Part shown: positions 1 through 5,045 of the stretch, one piece after another
Position numbering within the stretch: position 1 is the first letter of the stretch
Layout: each line of letters opens with the position of its first letter
From: a bacterium
Lineage (GTDB): Bacteria > Vulcanimicrobiota > Vulcanimicrobiia > Vulcanimicrobiales > SCRA01
DNA length: 6,421 bases
Reading direction: 5' to 3'
NCBI GenBank assembly: GCA_028869325.1
Contig: JAGWST010000099.1
Span: forward strand, 1-6,421
Made by a program: the position numbers and the translations under genes
Notes under the pieces: generated by a model
The model's database searches: none
The model's input: only the letters and a program-made list of their open reading frames with translations
What the model was told of the DNA's origin: nothing

Positions 1-798
1 AAGATGCTCTGGGGCTTTGGGTTGACGGAGCCCGGGGCCGGCTCCGATGCCGGCAACGTCCAGACGCGCGCCGAGCTCAAGGGCGAGCAGTGGGTTATCA
101 ACGGCGCGAAGGCGTTCATCACCAACTCGGGGACCAGGATCACCGGCGGCACCACGATCACCGCCTGGACGGGCACCACGCCCGAGGGGCGCAAGGAGAT
201 CAGCAACATCATCGTGCCGCAGGGGACGCCCGGCTTCTCCGCCAGCAAGAAGTACCGTAAGATGGGCTGGCGCGCCTCGGACACGCGCGAGCTCTCGTTC
301 GTCGACGCAGCCGTTCCGGCCGAGAACGTGCTGGGTCCGCGCGGCCGGGGCTTCCGCCAGTTCCTCGACATCCTCGATGGCGGACGCATCTCCGTGGCTG
401 CCGTCTCTATCGGCTTGGCACAGGCGGCTTTCGACGCCGCCCTCGCCTACGCCAAGGAGCGCCACGCCTTCGGGCAGCCCATCTCCAAGTTCCAGGCCAC
501 GCAGTTCAAGCTGGCCGACATGAAGATGGAGATCGAGCACGCCAAGCTGATGATGCTCAAAGCGGCCTGGGAGAAGGACAGCGGCCGCGACTACGTCATG
601 AGCGCATCGCTCGCCAAGCTCTACGCCGGCGAGGTCTCGCGCCGGGTCTGCAACGAGGCGGTGCAGATCCACGGCGGTTACGGATTCATGGACGAGTACC
701 CGGTCTCTCGCTACTATCGGGATCAGAAGATCAACGAGATCGGCGAGGGAACCAACGAGGTGCAGCGCCTGGTCATCGCGCGCCTGCTCGGACTCTAG
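1..798 (+). CDS. Acyl-CoA dehydrogenase, C-terminal part (5' end outside window)
   Basis: This is a flavin-dependent acyl-CoA dehydrogenase, which introduces the alpha-beta double bond into an acyl-CoA and passes electrons to ETF. The frame is open to the left edge (codon 1-3 is Lys), so the ATG at 4 is probably internal and the N-terminal helical domain is missing. Counting from that Met, the family signature LTEPGAGSDA is at residues 7-16 and starts the middle beta domain. RHAFGQPI is at about 153-160, and IHGGYGF at 222-228 is the usual FAD/subunit contact region. GEGTNEVQR near the end places Glu248 (745-747) where MCAD-like enzymes carry the catalytic base, unlike isovaleryl-CoA dehydrogenases, which have Gly there. 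The protein ends a few residues after VIAR, so the C-terminus is intact. Chain-length specificity cannot be told; short- or branched-chain acyl-CoA or glutaryl-CoA-like substrates are all possible. Confidence 0.95.
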   Translation, partial: KMLWGFGLTEPGAGSDAGNVQTRAELKGEQWVINGAKAFITNSGTRITGGTTITAWTGTTPEGRKEISNIIVPQGTPGFSASKKYRKMGWRASDTRELSFVDAAVPAENVLGPRGRGFRQFLDILDGGRISVAAVSIGLAQAAFDAALAYAKERHAFGQPISKFQATQFKLADMKMEIEHAKLMMLKAAWEKDSGRDYVMSASLAKLYAGEVSRRVCNEAVQIHGGYGFMDEYPVSRYYRDQKINEIGEGTNEVQRLVIARLLGL

Positions 799-819
799 CG
801 GTTGCGGAAGAACCCCTAG
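795..819. repeat. Imperfect inverted repeat spanning two convergent stop codons
   Basis: The outer arms CTAG (795-798 and 816-819) and inner arms GGTT/AACC (800-803 and 811-814) pair around a 7-nt loop, with one C-C mismatch between them. The repeat contains the TAG stop of the acyl-CoA dehydrogenase (796-798) and the TAG stop of the facing MOSC gene (818-816). It is the only dyad I see in the 17-bp gap between the genes and could be a weak bidirectional 3' hairpin. There is no T-tract on either side, so it is not a standard intrinsic terminator. Confidence 0.4.
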
Positions 820-1406
820 CCTTGCGCCTCGCCGGCACGCGCGTACAACTGCGCCCCGGCGAGGAGCTCAGCGCTCTCGGCAGGCATCGCCTTGAATCCC
901 CGCATGCCCCCGTCAAGGAACTGCAAGCCCGCTCGCAGGGCCTCGGCGACCGGGCTGCTCTGACCAAGGCAGAAGCGCGTGAAGGGGGCGCAGGGGTGCA
1001 TGACGGCCGGCTGCCTCAACCGGAGCCGCCCGCCGTCGGCCAACTCGAAGAGCAGCTCGACGCCGAGATCGGCGAGCAGCGTACGTCCCTCGCGCCGGAC
1101 GATCACGTTCTCACCGCCGGCGCCGAGACTGAGCGGCACGCCAAAGTGCCGGCGCATGGCCTCGTAGTGGCCGGTGAAGCCGATCGAGAGATGGTTCGTC
1201 CCGTTCGACCGAGAGAACGGATGGCGTGCGTGGTGGACGTCGACGACATACCCCGCCGCAGAGGGGGCGATCACTCCCTCCGGCGAGACCAGCAGCCGCT
1301 CGACCGGCCGGATCAGCTCGTCGCGAAAGCGGGAGTCGGCCGTCTCCTTGAGCGCGTCCAGCTCGATCTGCAAGAGAACGACCGCGCCCAGATGGCGCCA
1401 CATCAT
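816..1406 (-). CDS. MOSC domain-containing protein
   Basis: A 196-residue protein of the MOSC superfamily (molybdenum cofactor sulfurase C-terminal domain; YiiM-like stand-alone type), thought to carry sulfur or handle molybdopterin ligands. Supporting motifs in order: VVDVHHARHPFSRSNG (54-69), LSIGFTGHYEAM (73-84), GAGGEN (95-100, the MOSC 'GENi' block), HPCAPFTRF (137-145) with Cys139 at the position of the conserved MOSC cysteine, and LDGGMRGFKA (164-173). The length is typical of single-domain members. Two ATG codons are adjacent (1406 and 1403) and either may be the start; a weak GAGCG lies just upstream, overlapping the stop of the preceding gene. The start is 9 nt after the stop of the YjfB-like gene, so the two are probably co-transcribed and translationally coupled. 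The actual substrate is unknown, and no molybdoenzyme gene is in view. Confidence 0.85.
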   Translation of the reverse strand: MMWRHLGAVVLLQIELDALKETADSRFRDELIRPVERLLVSPEGVIAPSAAGYVVDVHHARHPFSRSNGTNHLSIGFTGHYEAMRRHFGVPLSLGAGGENVIVRREGRTLLADLGVELLFELADGGRLRLRQPAVMHPCAPFTRFCLGQSSPVAEALRAGLQFLDGGMRGFKAMPAESAELLAGAQLYARAGEAQG

Positions 1407-1415
1407 GCTTCGCGC

Positions 1416-1601
1416 TCAGGCACGCGCGTCGACGTTGTTCCCCAAGTGCGGCGGCTCACCGGCGCTCCCCAGCGACCGCATGAGGATGCCGGCCTCAACC
1501 GACGAGAGGTTCAACAGATCGCGCAACAGCGTGACGCCGGCACTGCGTTGGGTATTCTCCAAGGCCGCCATCGTGGTCGGATCCGTCACCGCCGTCGTCA
1601 A
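1416..1601 (-). CDS. YjfB-like small protein (putative motility protein family)
   Basis: A 61-residue protein starting at a TTG codon. The start is decided by a GGAGG (1607-1611) placed 5 nt before the TTG; no ATG or GTG gives a comparable arrangement. The C-terminal block PHLGNNVDARA (residues 51-61) closely resembles the ending PNLGQNIDI(S/R)V of the YjfB family, which is annotated only as 'putative motility protein' and has no settled function. Residues 12-45 (AALENTQRSAGVTLLRDLL onward) look like one or two amphipathic helices, again as in that family. There are no cysteines, no signal peptide and no membrane segment. It lies 23 bp after the tRNA-Leu 3' end and 9 bp before the MOSC gene. 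The family call rests on the short C-terminal motif and the helical layout, so it is reasonable but not certain; no flagellar gene is nearby to support a motility role. Confidence 0.65.
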   Translation of the reverse strand: MTTAVTDPTTMAALENTQRSAGVTLLRDLLNLSSVEAGILMRSLGSAGEPPHLGNNVDARA

Positions 1602-1606
1602 GGCAA

Positions 1607-1611
1607 CCTCC
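1607..1611 (-). promoter_or_regulatory. Shine-Dalgarno site fixing a TTG start
   Basis: GGAGG on the minus strand (plus strand CCTCC), 5 nt upstream of the TTG at 1601. It is one of the two best SD matches in the window and the main reason to accept the TTG as the initiation codon of the YjfB-like gene. It lies in the 23-bp gap between that gene and the tRNA-Leu 3' end. Confidence 0.75.
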
Positions 1612-1624
1612 GTGTCGATCGTCC

Positions 1625-1711
1625 TGGTGCCGAGAAAGGGACTCGAACCCCCACGAGCTTGCGCCCACTAGTACCTGAAACTAGCGCGTCTACCAATTCC
1701 GCCATCTCGGC
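1625..1711 (-). tRNA. tRNA-Leu (anticodon CAG)
   Basis: An 87-nt class II tRNA on the minus strand, reading CTG codons. The acceptor arms are GCCGAGA (1711-1705) and TCTCGGC (1635-1629), all seven pairs matched, followed by discriminator A73 (1628) and an encoded CCA (1627-1625). The anticodon stem CTAGT/ACTAG is perfect around the loop TTCAGGT (1679-1673), with CAG at 1677-1675. The long variable arm GGGC-GCAA-GCTC is typical of tRNA-Leu, as is the D-loop containing TTGGTAGA. The T-loop is TTCGAGT (1647-1641). Its stem GGGGG/CCCTT has two consecutive G-U pairs at the acceptor end, slightly unusual but acceptable. Leu identity follows from the CAG anticodon, A73 and the long variable arm. Confidence 0.97.
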
Positions 1712-1722
1712 GCGGCCAAAGT

Positions 1723-1752
1723 ACGATACCACAGGGTGCGACCGGGCCGCAA
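1723..1752 (-). promoter_or_regulatory. Possible sigma70-type promoter for tRNA-Leu and genes after it
   Basis: On the minus strand, TTGCGG (1752-1747) and TATCGT (1728-1723) are separated by 18 nt and resemble -35 and -10 boxes. Transcription would begin around 1716, only about 5 nt before the mature tRNA 5' end. Each box matches only part of its consensus and the region is GC-rich, so this is a guess from position. Some promoter is expected here, because the tRNA starts at 1711 and the next gene upstream is divergent. Confidence 0.3.
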
Positions 1753-1753
1753 G

Positions 1754-1763
1754 GGTGGCCACC
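1754..1763. repeat. 10-bp perfect palindrome upstream of the LysR gene
   Basis: GGTGGCCACC reads the same on both strands. It lies 26 bp before the start of the LysR-type regulator and just upstream of the proposed tRNA promoter. LysR regulators often bind dyads near their own start in divergent promoter regions, so it could be an operator. It does not have the classic T-N11-A form, and in GC-rich DNA a 10-bp palindrome can arise by chance. Confidence 0.25.
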
Positions 1764-1789
1764 GCAGAGGCCGAAGAGCGAGCGAAGCC

Positions 1790-2695
1790 ATGAAGTTGAG
1801 CCAGTTGCGGACGTTCTTGGAGACGATCCGCCGCGGCGGTTTCGCGGAGGCCGCCCGCGCCATGGGGGTCTCCCAGCCGGCCATCACCCGGCAGATTCAG
1901 CGTCTGGAGAACGAGCTCGGGGTGCGGCTGCTGCGTCGCGCGGAAGGACCCGTGACGCTGACGCCCGCCGGCAGCCAGGTGCAGCGCTTCGCGCAGCAGA
2001 TGCTGGCCGAACACGAGGCGTTACTGGAGCGCCTGCGCCCTTTCCACGAGGGCGTGGGCGGCACGCTGCAGATCGCGGCCAGCACGACGCCGGGCGAGTA
2101 CCTTGCGCCGCGGCTGCTGGTGCTCTTCGCACAGCGCTACCCCAACGTCACCTCGATCCTCGACATCTCTGACTCGCAGCGCGTAGCCGACACGCTGGCT
2201 GATGGCAAGTGCGACGTCGGCTTCACCGGGCTCGCGCCGCATCGCCCGCACATCACCGTCGAGCGCGTCGCCACCGACGAAGTCGTGCTGATCGTGCCGG
2301 CGAGCCATGCACTGGCCAAGCGCCGCCGCATCAAGGTAGGTGACCTGGAGGGCGAGACGCTCATCGCACGCGAGGCTGGCTCCGGTACCATGGAGAGCGT
2401 GCGCCGCTCGTTGCAGGCGGCGGGGCTGGAGCTGCCCCAGATGCGCACGGCGATGCAGTTGGCCACCTCGCACGCGGTGCTCACGGCGGTGCGCGCCGGC
2501 TTGGGCATCGGATTCGTCACCTCGCACGCGCTCGAGGGCGCGTTGCACGAGGACGGCGTTCGTACGCTGACCATCGAAGGGGTCTCGCTGACGCGCGATC
2601 TCTATGTGGCCTACCGCCACGATCATCTGGACGTGCCGGTGGTGCGCGCCTTCATCGAGTTCACTAAGCGCTGGGCCGAGAACGGCCGCAACTGA
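1790..2695 (+). CDS. LysR-family transcriptional regulator (CysL/CbbR-like)
   Basis: A 301-residue DNA-binding regulator of normal LysR length. The start at ATG 1790 gives the usual MKLSQLRTFLETI beginning; an in-frame GTG at 1736 would add an Arg-rich 18-residue tail not normal for the family. The winged helix-turn-helix is at residues 1-60, with the recognition part GVSQPAITRQIQRLENELGV at 26-45 and LLRRAEGPVTLTPAG after it. A linker helix follows. The periplasmic-binding-protein-like effector domain opens with LQIAASTTPGEYLAPRLL, the block typical of the CysL/CbbR/'selenium metabolism' LysR branch, and carries REAGSGTMESVRRSL and AVRAGLGIGFV. The effector and target genes cannot be told. 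The gene is divergent from tRNA-Leu and leads a set of closely spaced genes, so the membrane protein and DUF255 genes downstream are candidates for linked regulation. The SD is weak. Confidence 0.93.
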   Translation: MKLSQLRTFLETIRRGGFAEAARAMGVSQPAITRQIQRLENELGVRLLRRAEGPVTLTPAGSQVQRFAQQMLAEHEALLERLRPFHEGVGGTLQIAASTTPGEYLAPRLLVLFAQRYPNVTSILDISDSQRVADTLADGKCDVGFTGLAPHRPHITVERVATDEVVLIVPASHALAKRRRIKVGDLEGETLIAREAGSGTMESVRRSLQAAGLELPQMRTAMQLATSHAVLTAVRAGLGIGFVTSHALEGALHEDGVRTLTIEGVSLTRDLYVAYRHDHLDVPVVRAFIEFTKRWAENGRN

Positions 2696-2709
2696 CGCGT
2701 CTCCCACTC

Positions 2710-2994
2710 GTGCACGATCCCGTTGCGCTCGCAGGCTTTGTGCTCTGCCTCCTGGGCGGCATCGGCGCCGTCATCAAGGGGCGGCGCGGCGCGCTCACCT
2801 GGTGGGAGCGCGAGGTCTATCACATGTCCGCGCGCTCAAACGTCAAGTTCGGTCTCTTCTACCTGGCGCTCGCCGCACTCTTTGCTATCACCCTGCTGGG
2901 CGTGCCGCTGCCCTCGCTAATCCTGCTAGCGGTCGCCGTGGTCACCGGCATCCTCTACGTCTCCTCGTTCGCGCGCGGCGCCGGGGACGAGTGA
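2710..2994 (+). CDS. Small membrane protein, three predicted segments, function unknown
   Basis: A 94-residue protein starting at GTG 2710, 14 nt after the LysR stop. I do not recognise a family. Hydrophobic stretches at about residues 4-22, 47-64 and 68-88 look like three membrane helices. The Arg/Lys- and Trp-containing loop between the first two (KGRRG at 23-27, WWERE at 31-35) should face the cytoplasm, giving an N-out, C-in topology by the positive-inside rule. No SD is visible before the GTG and no earlier ATG, GTG or TTG is in frame; a CTG overlapping the LysR stop (2692-2694) is an alternative start, and re-initiation after LysR is also possible. The gene ends 31 bp before the DUF255 gene, so it probably belongs to the same transcript. 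The clear transmembrane pattern supports a real gene. Confidence 0.7.
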   Translation: MHDPVALAGFVLCLLGGIGAVIKGRRGALTWWEREVYHMSARSNVKFGLFYLALAALFAITLLGVPLPSLILLAVAVVTGILYVSSFARGAGDE

Positions 2995-3025
2995 TCCGCC
3001 GGGGCCTTCTCGAAGCGAGGCAGGC

Positions 3026-4819
3026 ATGACGGAGCACTTCCACTTCTCTCCCCGGCCGAACCGAGCCCATGAGATCCGCTGGCAGCCGTGGGGCAGGCAG
3101 GCGTTCGCGCAGGCGCAGGCGGAGGACAAGCCGATCCTGCTCTCGCTCTCGGCCGTGTGGTGCCATTGGTGTCACGTGATGGACGAGACGACGTACTCAT
3201 CGCCCGCGGTGATCGCGGCGATCAACGCGCAGTTCGTCCCCATCCGCGTCGACAACGACCGCCGCCCCGACATCAACGCACGCTACAACATGGGCGGCTG
3301 GCCCACCACGGCATTTCTGATGCCGGGGGGAGAGACGATCACCGGTGCAACCTACGTTCCGCCGCAGCAGATGGAGCCGCTGCTGGAGCGTGTGGCCGCA
3401 TTCTACCACGAGAACAAAGCACAGATTCTGGAGCGGGTCGCCGGCGAGCAGCCGCGGCGGCTGGAGCGAGCGGCGGAGAGCTCGACCCTCGACCAGCACA
3501 TCGGCGACAACGTGATGCAGGCGATCATCGATCTCTACGATTCGGAGTACGGCGGCTTCGGCAGCGCTCCGAAGTTCCCGATGACGGACGCGCTGGAGCT
3601 GCTGCTCGACCGCTGGCTGCGCACGCGCGACGCGCGCTTGGGTGAGATGCTGGAGCGCACGCTCGACGCCATGGCGGACGGCGGCATGTACGATCATGTG
3701 GAAGGCGGCTGGTTCCGCTACTCGACCGACCGCCAATGGCGCGTGCCGCACTTCGAGAAGATGGCCGAGGACCACGCGGCCCTGCTGCGCGTCTACGCGC
3801 GCTATGCGCGCGCAACCGGGGACACGCATCTGCGCGAGCGTGTCGCCGCCGCCATCTGCTGGCTGATGTCGGCATTGTACGATCCCGAGAGCGGCCTCTT
3901 CGGCGGGAGTCAAGATGCCGACGAGGCCTACTACGCCAAGCCGCTCGCCGAGCGGCAGGCGATGCGGGCGCCGTACATCGACCGCACGCCGTACACGAAC
4001 TGGAACGCCGGTTTGGCCGGGGCGCTCTTCGAGGTTGGGCCGCTGCTCGACGATGAGACGCTCACCGAGCGAGGCGTCCGCGCGCTCGACGTGCTCTGGG
4101 AGCAGACGCGCGACCAGGGGCGCGGGCTGCTCTACCACTTCATCGAGCCGGGGGGCGCGCCGCACGCGTGGGGCCTGCTGACCGACCAGGTCGCGATGCT
4201 GCGCGCGCTGTTGGATGCCCATGCCGCCACGGGCGCATCACGCATGCTCGAGCGCGCGGAGCTCTTAGCCGACGATACCGTAAGGCTCTTGGGTGCGGAG
4301 GAAGGCGGATTCTTCGATCGCGTGCCGGAGGGCGAGGCGCTCGGCGCGCTCTCCCTGGCCGATCGCCCGCTAGCGGAGAACGCCTCCATGGCCGGCTCAC
4401 TGCTGCGGCTCGCCGCGCTGGCCGACCGCCCTGACCTGCGCGAAACCGCGGAGCGCACACTGCGCCTCCTGGCCGGCGGCTATCTCAAGGCGGGGACGTT
4501 TGCGGCACCCTTTGCCCTGGCCGCGGCGCGGGCGCTGGCGCCCACGGAGCTGGTGACGATCGTCGCGCGCGACGCGCACGAGCCGGTTCACGAGCTGCTC
4601 GACGCCGCCGGGGCCTTACGCCTGCGCGAGCCCTTCGCCGAGGTTCGCGTCTTGCGCGCGGAGGGAGACGGCGAGCGCTTGGCGCGCAGCGGCTACCCTT
4701 TGCCCGGGGAGGGGAGCGTTGCCTACGTCTGCTTAGGCACGACGTGCGCGGCGCCGGCGCGCTCGGCCCAGGAGGTCGATTCGGCTCACCGTGTCCTTTG
4801 GGCGGCGGAGCGCTGCTGA
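3026..4819 (+). CDS. Thioredoxin domain-containing protein, DUF255/YyaL (SPATA20-like) family
   Basis: A 597-residue cytoplasmic-looking protein of the COG1331 family, which joins an N-terminal thioredoxin fold to an (alpha/alpha)6 barrel like that of sugar epimerases and glycosidases; no reaction is established for the family. The thioredoxin part has PWGRQAF (21-27), the CHWC motif at Cys46-Cys49 (family CHWCHVM) and GGWPT (90-94), whose Pro93 is the expected cis-proline. The barrel part has YGGFGSAPKFP (175-185), GGMYDHVEGGWFRYSTDRQW (219-238), then PHFEKM (241-246), GSQDADEAYY, a later YTNWNAGLAGALF and PLAENASMAGSLLRL near 448. CLGTTC near the C-terminus (Cys569, Cys574) matches the conserved end. 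The common N-terminal stretch 'SPYLLQHAHNPVDWYPW' is reduced to a short version, and the protein is somewhat shorter than many members. A GAGG at 3017-3020, 5 nt before the ATG, supports this start. Probably co-transcribed with the LysR and small membrane protein genes. Confidence 0.93.
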   Translation: MTEHFHFSPRPNRAHEIRWQPWGRQAFAQAQAEDKPILLSLSAVWCHWCHVMDETTYSSPAVIAAINAQFVPIRVDNDRRPDINARYNMGGWPTTAFLMPGGETITGATYVPPQQMEPLLERVAAFYHENKAQILERVAGEQPRRLERAAESSTLDQHIGDNVMQAIIDLYDSEYGGFGSAPKFPMTDALELLLDRWLRTRDARLGEMLERTLDAMADGGMYDHVEGGWFRYSTDRQWRVPHFEKMAEDHAALLRVYARYARATGDTHLRERVAAAICWLMSALYDPESGLFGGSQDADEAYYAKPLAERQAMRAPYIDRTPYTNWNAGLAGALFEVGPLLDDETLTERGVRALDVLWEQTRDQGRGLLYHFIEPGGAPHAWGLLTDQVAMLRALLDAHAATGASRMLERAELLADDTVRLLGAEEGGFFDRVPEGEALGALSLADRPLAENASMAGSLLRLAALADRPDLRETAERTLRLLAGGYLKAGTFAAPFALAAARALAPTELVTIVARDAHEPVHELLDAAGALRLREPFAEVRVLRAEGDGERLARSGYPLPGEGSVAYVCLGTTCAAPARSAQEVDSAHRVLWAAERC

Positions 4820-4986
4820 TCGGTGAGGCGGGCAGGCTCCTGCGAGACCGTCATCGCCGGGGCGATGAGGAGTGAGGCGTGATCGTTGGCGAGCTGGTTG
4901 AGGCGCTCGCGAATGGAGACGAGCGCGAATACGATCAGGATCGCCAGGATCACCCAACGATTGACGGCTCGGAATGCGACGGCCAT
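4786..4986 (-). CDS. Small single-pass membrane protein, function unknown
   Basis: A 66-residue protein beginning MAVAFRAVNRWVILAILIVF. The ATG at 4986 is preceded at 5 nt by a perfect AGGAGG, the strongest SD in the window, which is the main evidence that this is a gene and not a chance frame. Residues 11-25 form a hydrophobic helix after a basic N-terminus (Arg6, Arg10), suggesting a membrane anchor with the N-terminus inside. The rest is polar and helical-looking (RERLNQLANDH), ending in an Arg-rich tail. I do not recognise a family. The gene lies 59 bp downstream of the beta-propeller gene on the same strand, so it may share its transcript. Its last 34 bp overlap, antisense, the end of the DUF255 gene. 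The frame stays open upstream, but earlier starts would lie within the propeller gene and lack this SD. Confidence 0.6.
   Translation of the reverse strand: MAVAFRAVNRWVILAILIVFALVSIRERLNQLANDHASLLIAPAMTVSQEPARLTDQQRSAAQRTR
4851..4868. repeat. 18-nt perfect palindrome (hairpin) just after the DUF255 gene
   Basis: TCATCGCC-GG-GGCGATGA is self-complementary; as RNA it would form a 7-bp stem with a CGGG loop (or 8 bp with a 2-nt loop). It lies 31 bp after the DUF255 stop, inside the small membrane protein gene on the other strand. A shorter dyad, GCAG-GCTC-CTGC (4832-4843), lies just before it. The hairpin could help end or protect the DUF255 transcript, but no T-tract follows on either strand, so I do not call a terminator. 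Confidence 0.5.
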
Positions 4987-4991
4987 GTGGT

Positions 4992-4997
4992 CCTCCT
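4992..4997 (-). promoter_or_regulatory. Perfect Shine-Dalgarno site for the 66-residue membrane protein
   Basis: AGGAGG on the minus strand (plus strand CCTCCT), 5 nt before the ATG at 4986. It decides the start of the small membrane protein within a much longer open frame. The remaining 48 bp up to the propeller stop hold no convincing promoter; I see only a short AGTG/CACT dyad (5001-5016). Confidence 0.75.
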
Positions 4998-5045
4998 GTG
5001 AGTGAAACCTGACACTTCGTATCTTCGGAACGATCACCCCAGATA

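Noticed and set aside
1625..1711. tRNA-Leu 3' end as an integration (att) site
   Set aside because: No integrase, no repeated copy of the tRNA 3' end in the window, and ordinary housekeeping-like genes on both sides.
1736..1789. Upstream GTG start for the LysR protein
   Set aside because: It adds 18 mostly basic residues not found in LysR proteins; the ATG at 1790 gives the canonical N-terminus.
822..1793. Long open plus-strand frame of 323 codons
   Set aside because: It runs antisense to the MOSC gene, the YjfB-like gene and the tRNA. Its protein is low-complexity, rich in Arg/Glu/Gln, with no motifs, while the minus strand has clear families.
2021..2707. Minus-strand frame of 228 codons opposite the LysR gene
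   Set aside because: The LysR reading is unambiguous; the antisense product is compositionally biased and featureless.
3197..4222. Long open minus-strand frame of 341 codons
   Set aside because: It is antisense to the DUF255 coding region, a common result of GC-rich codon use. The product is Arg/Val/His-rich with no recognisable domain.
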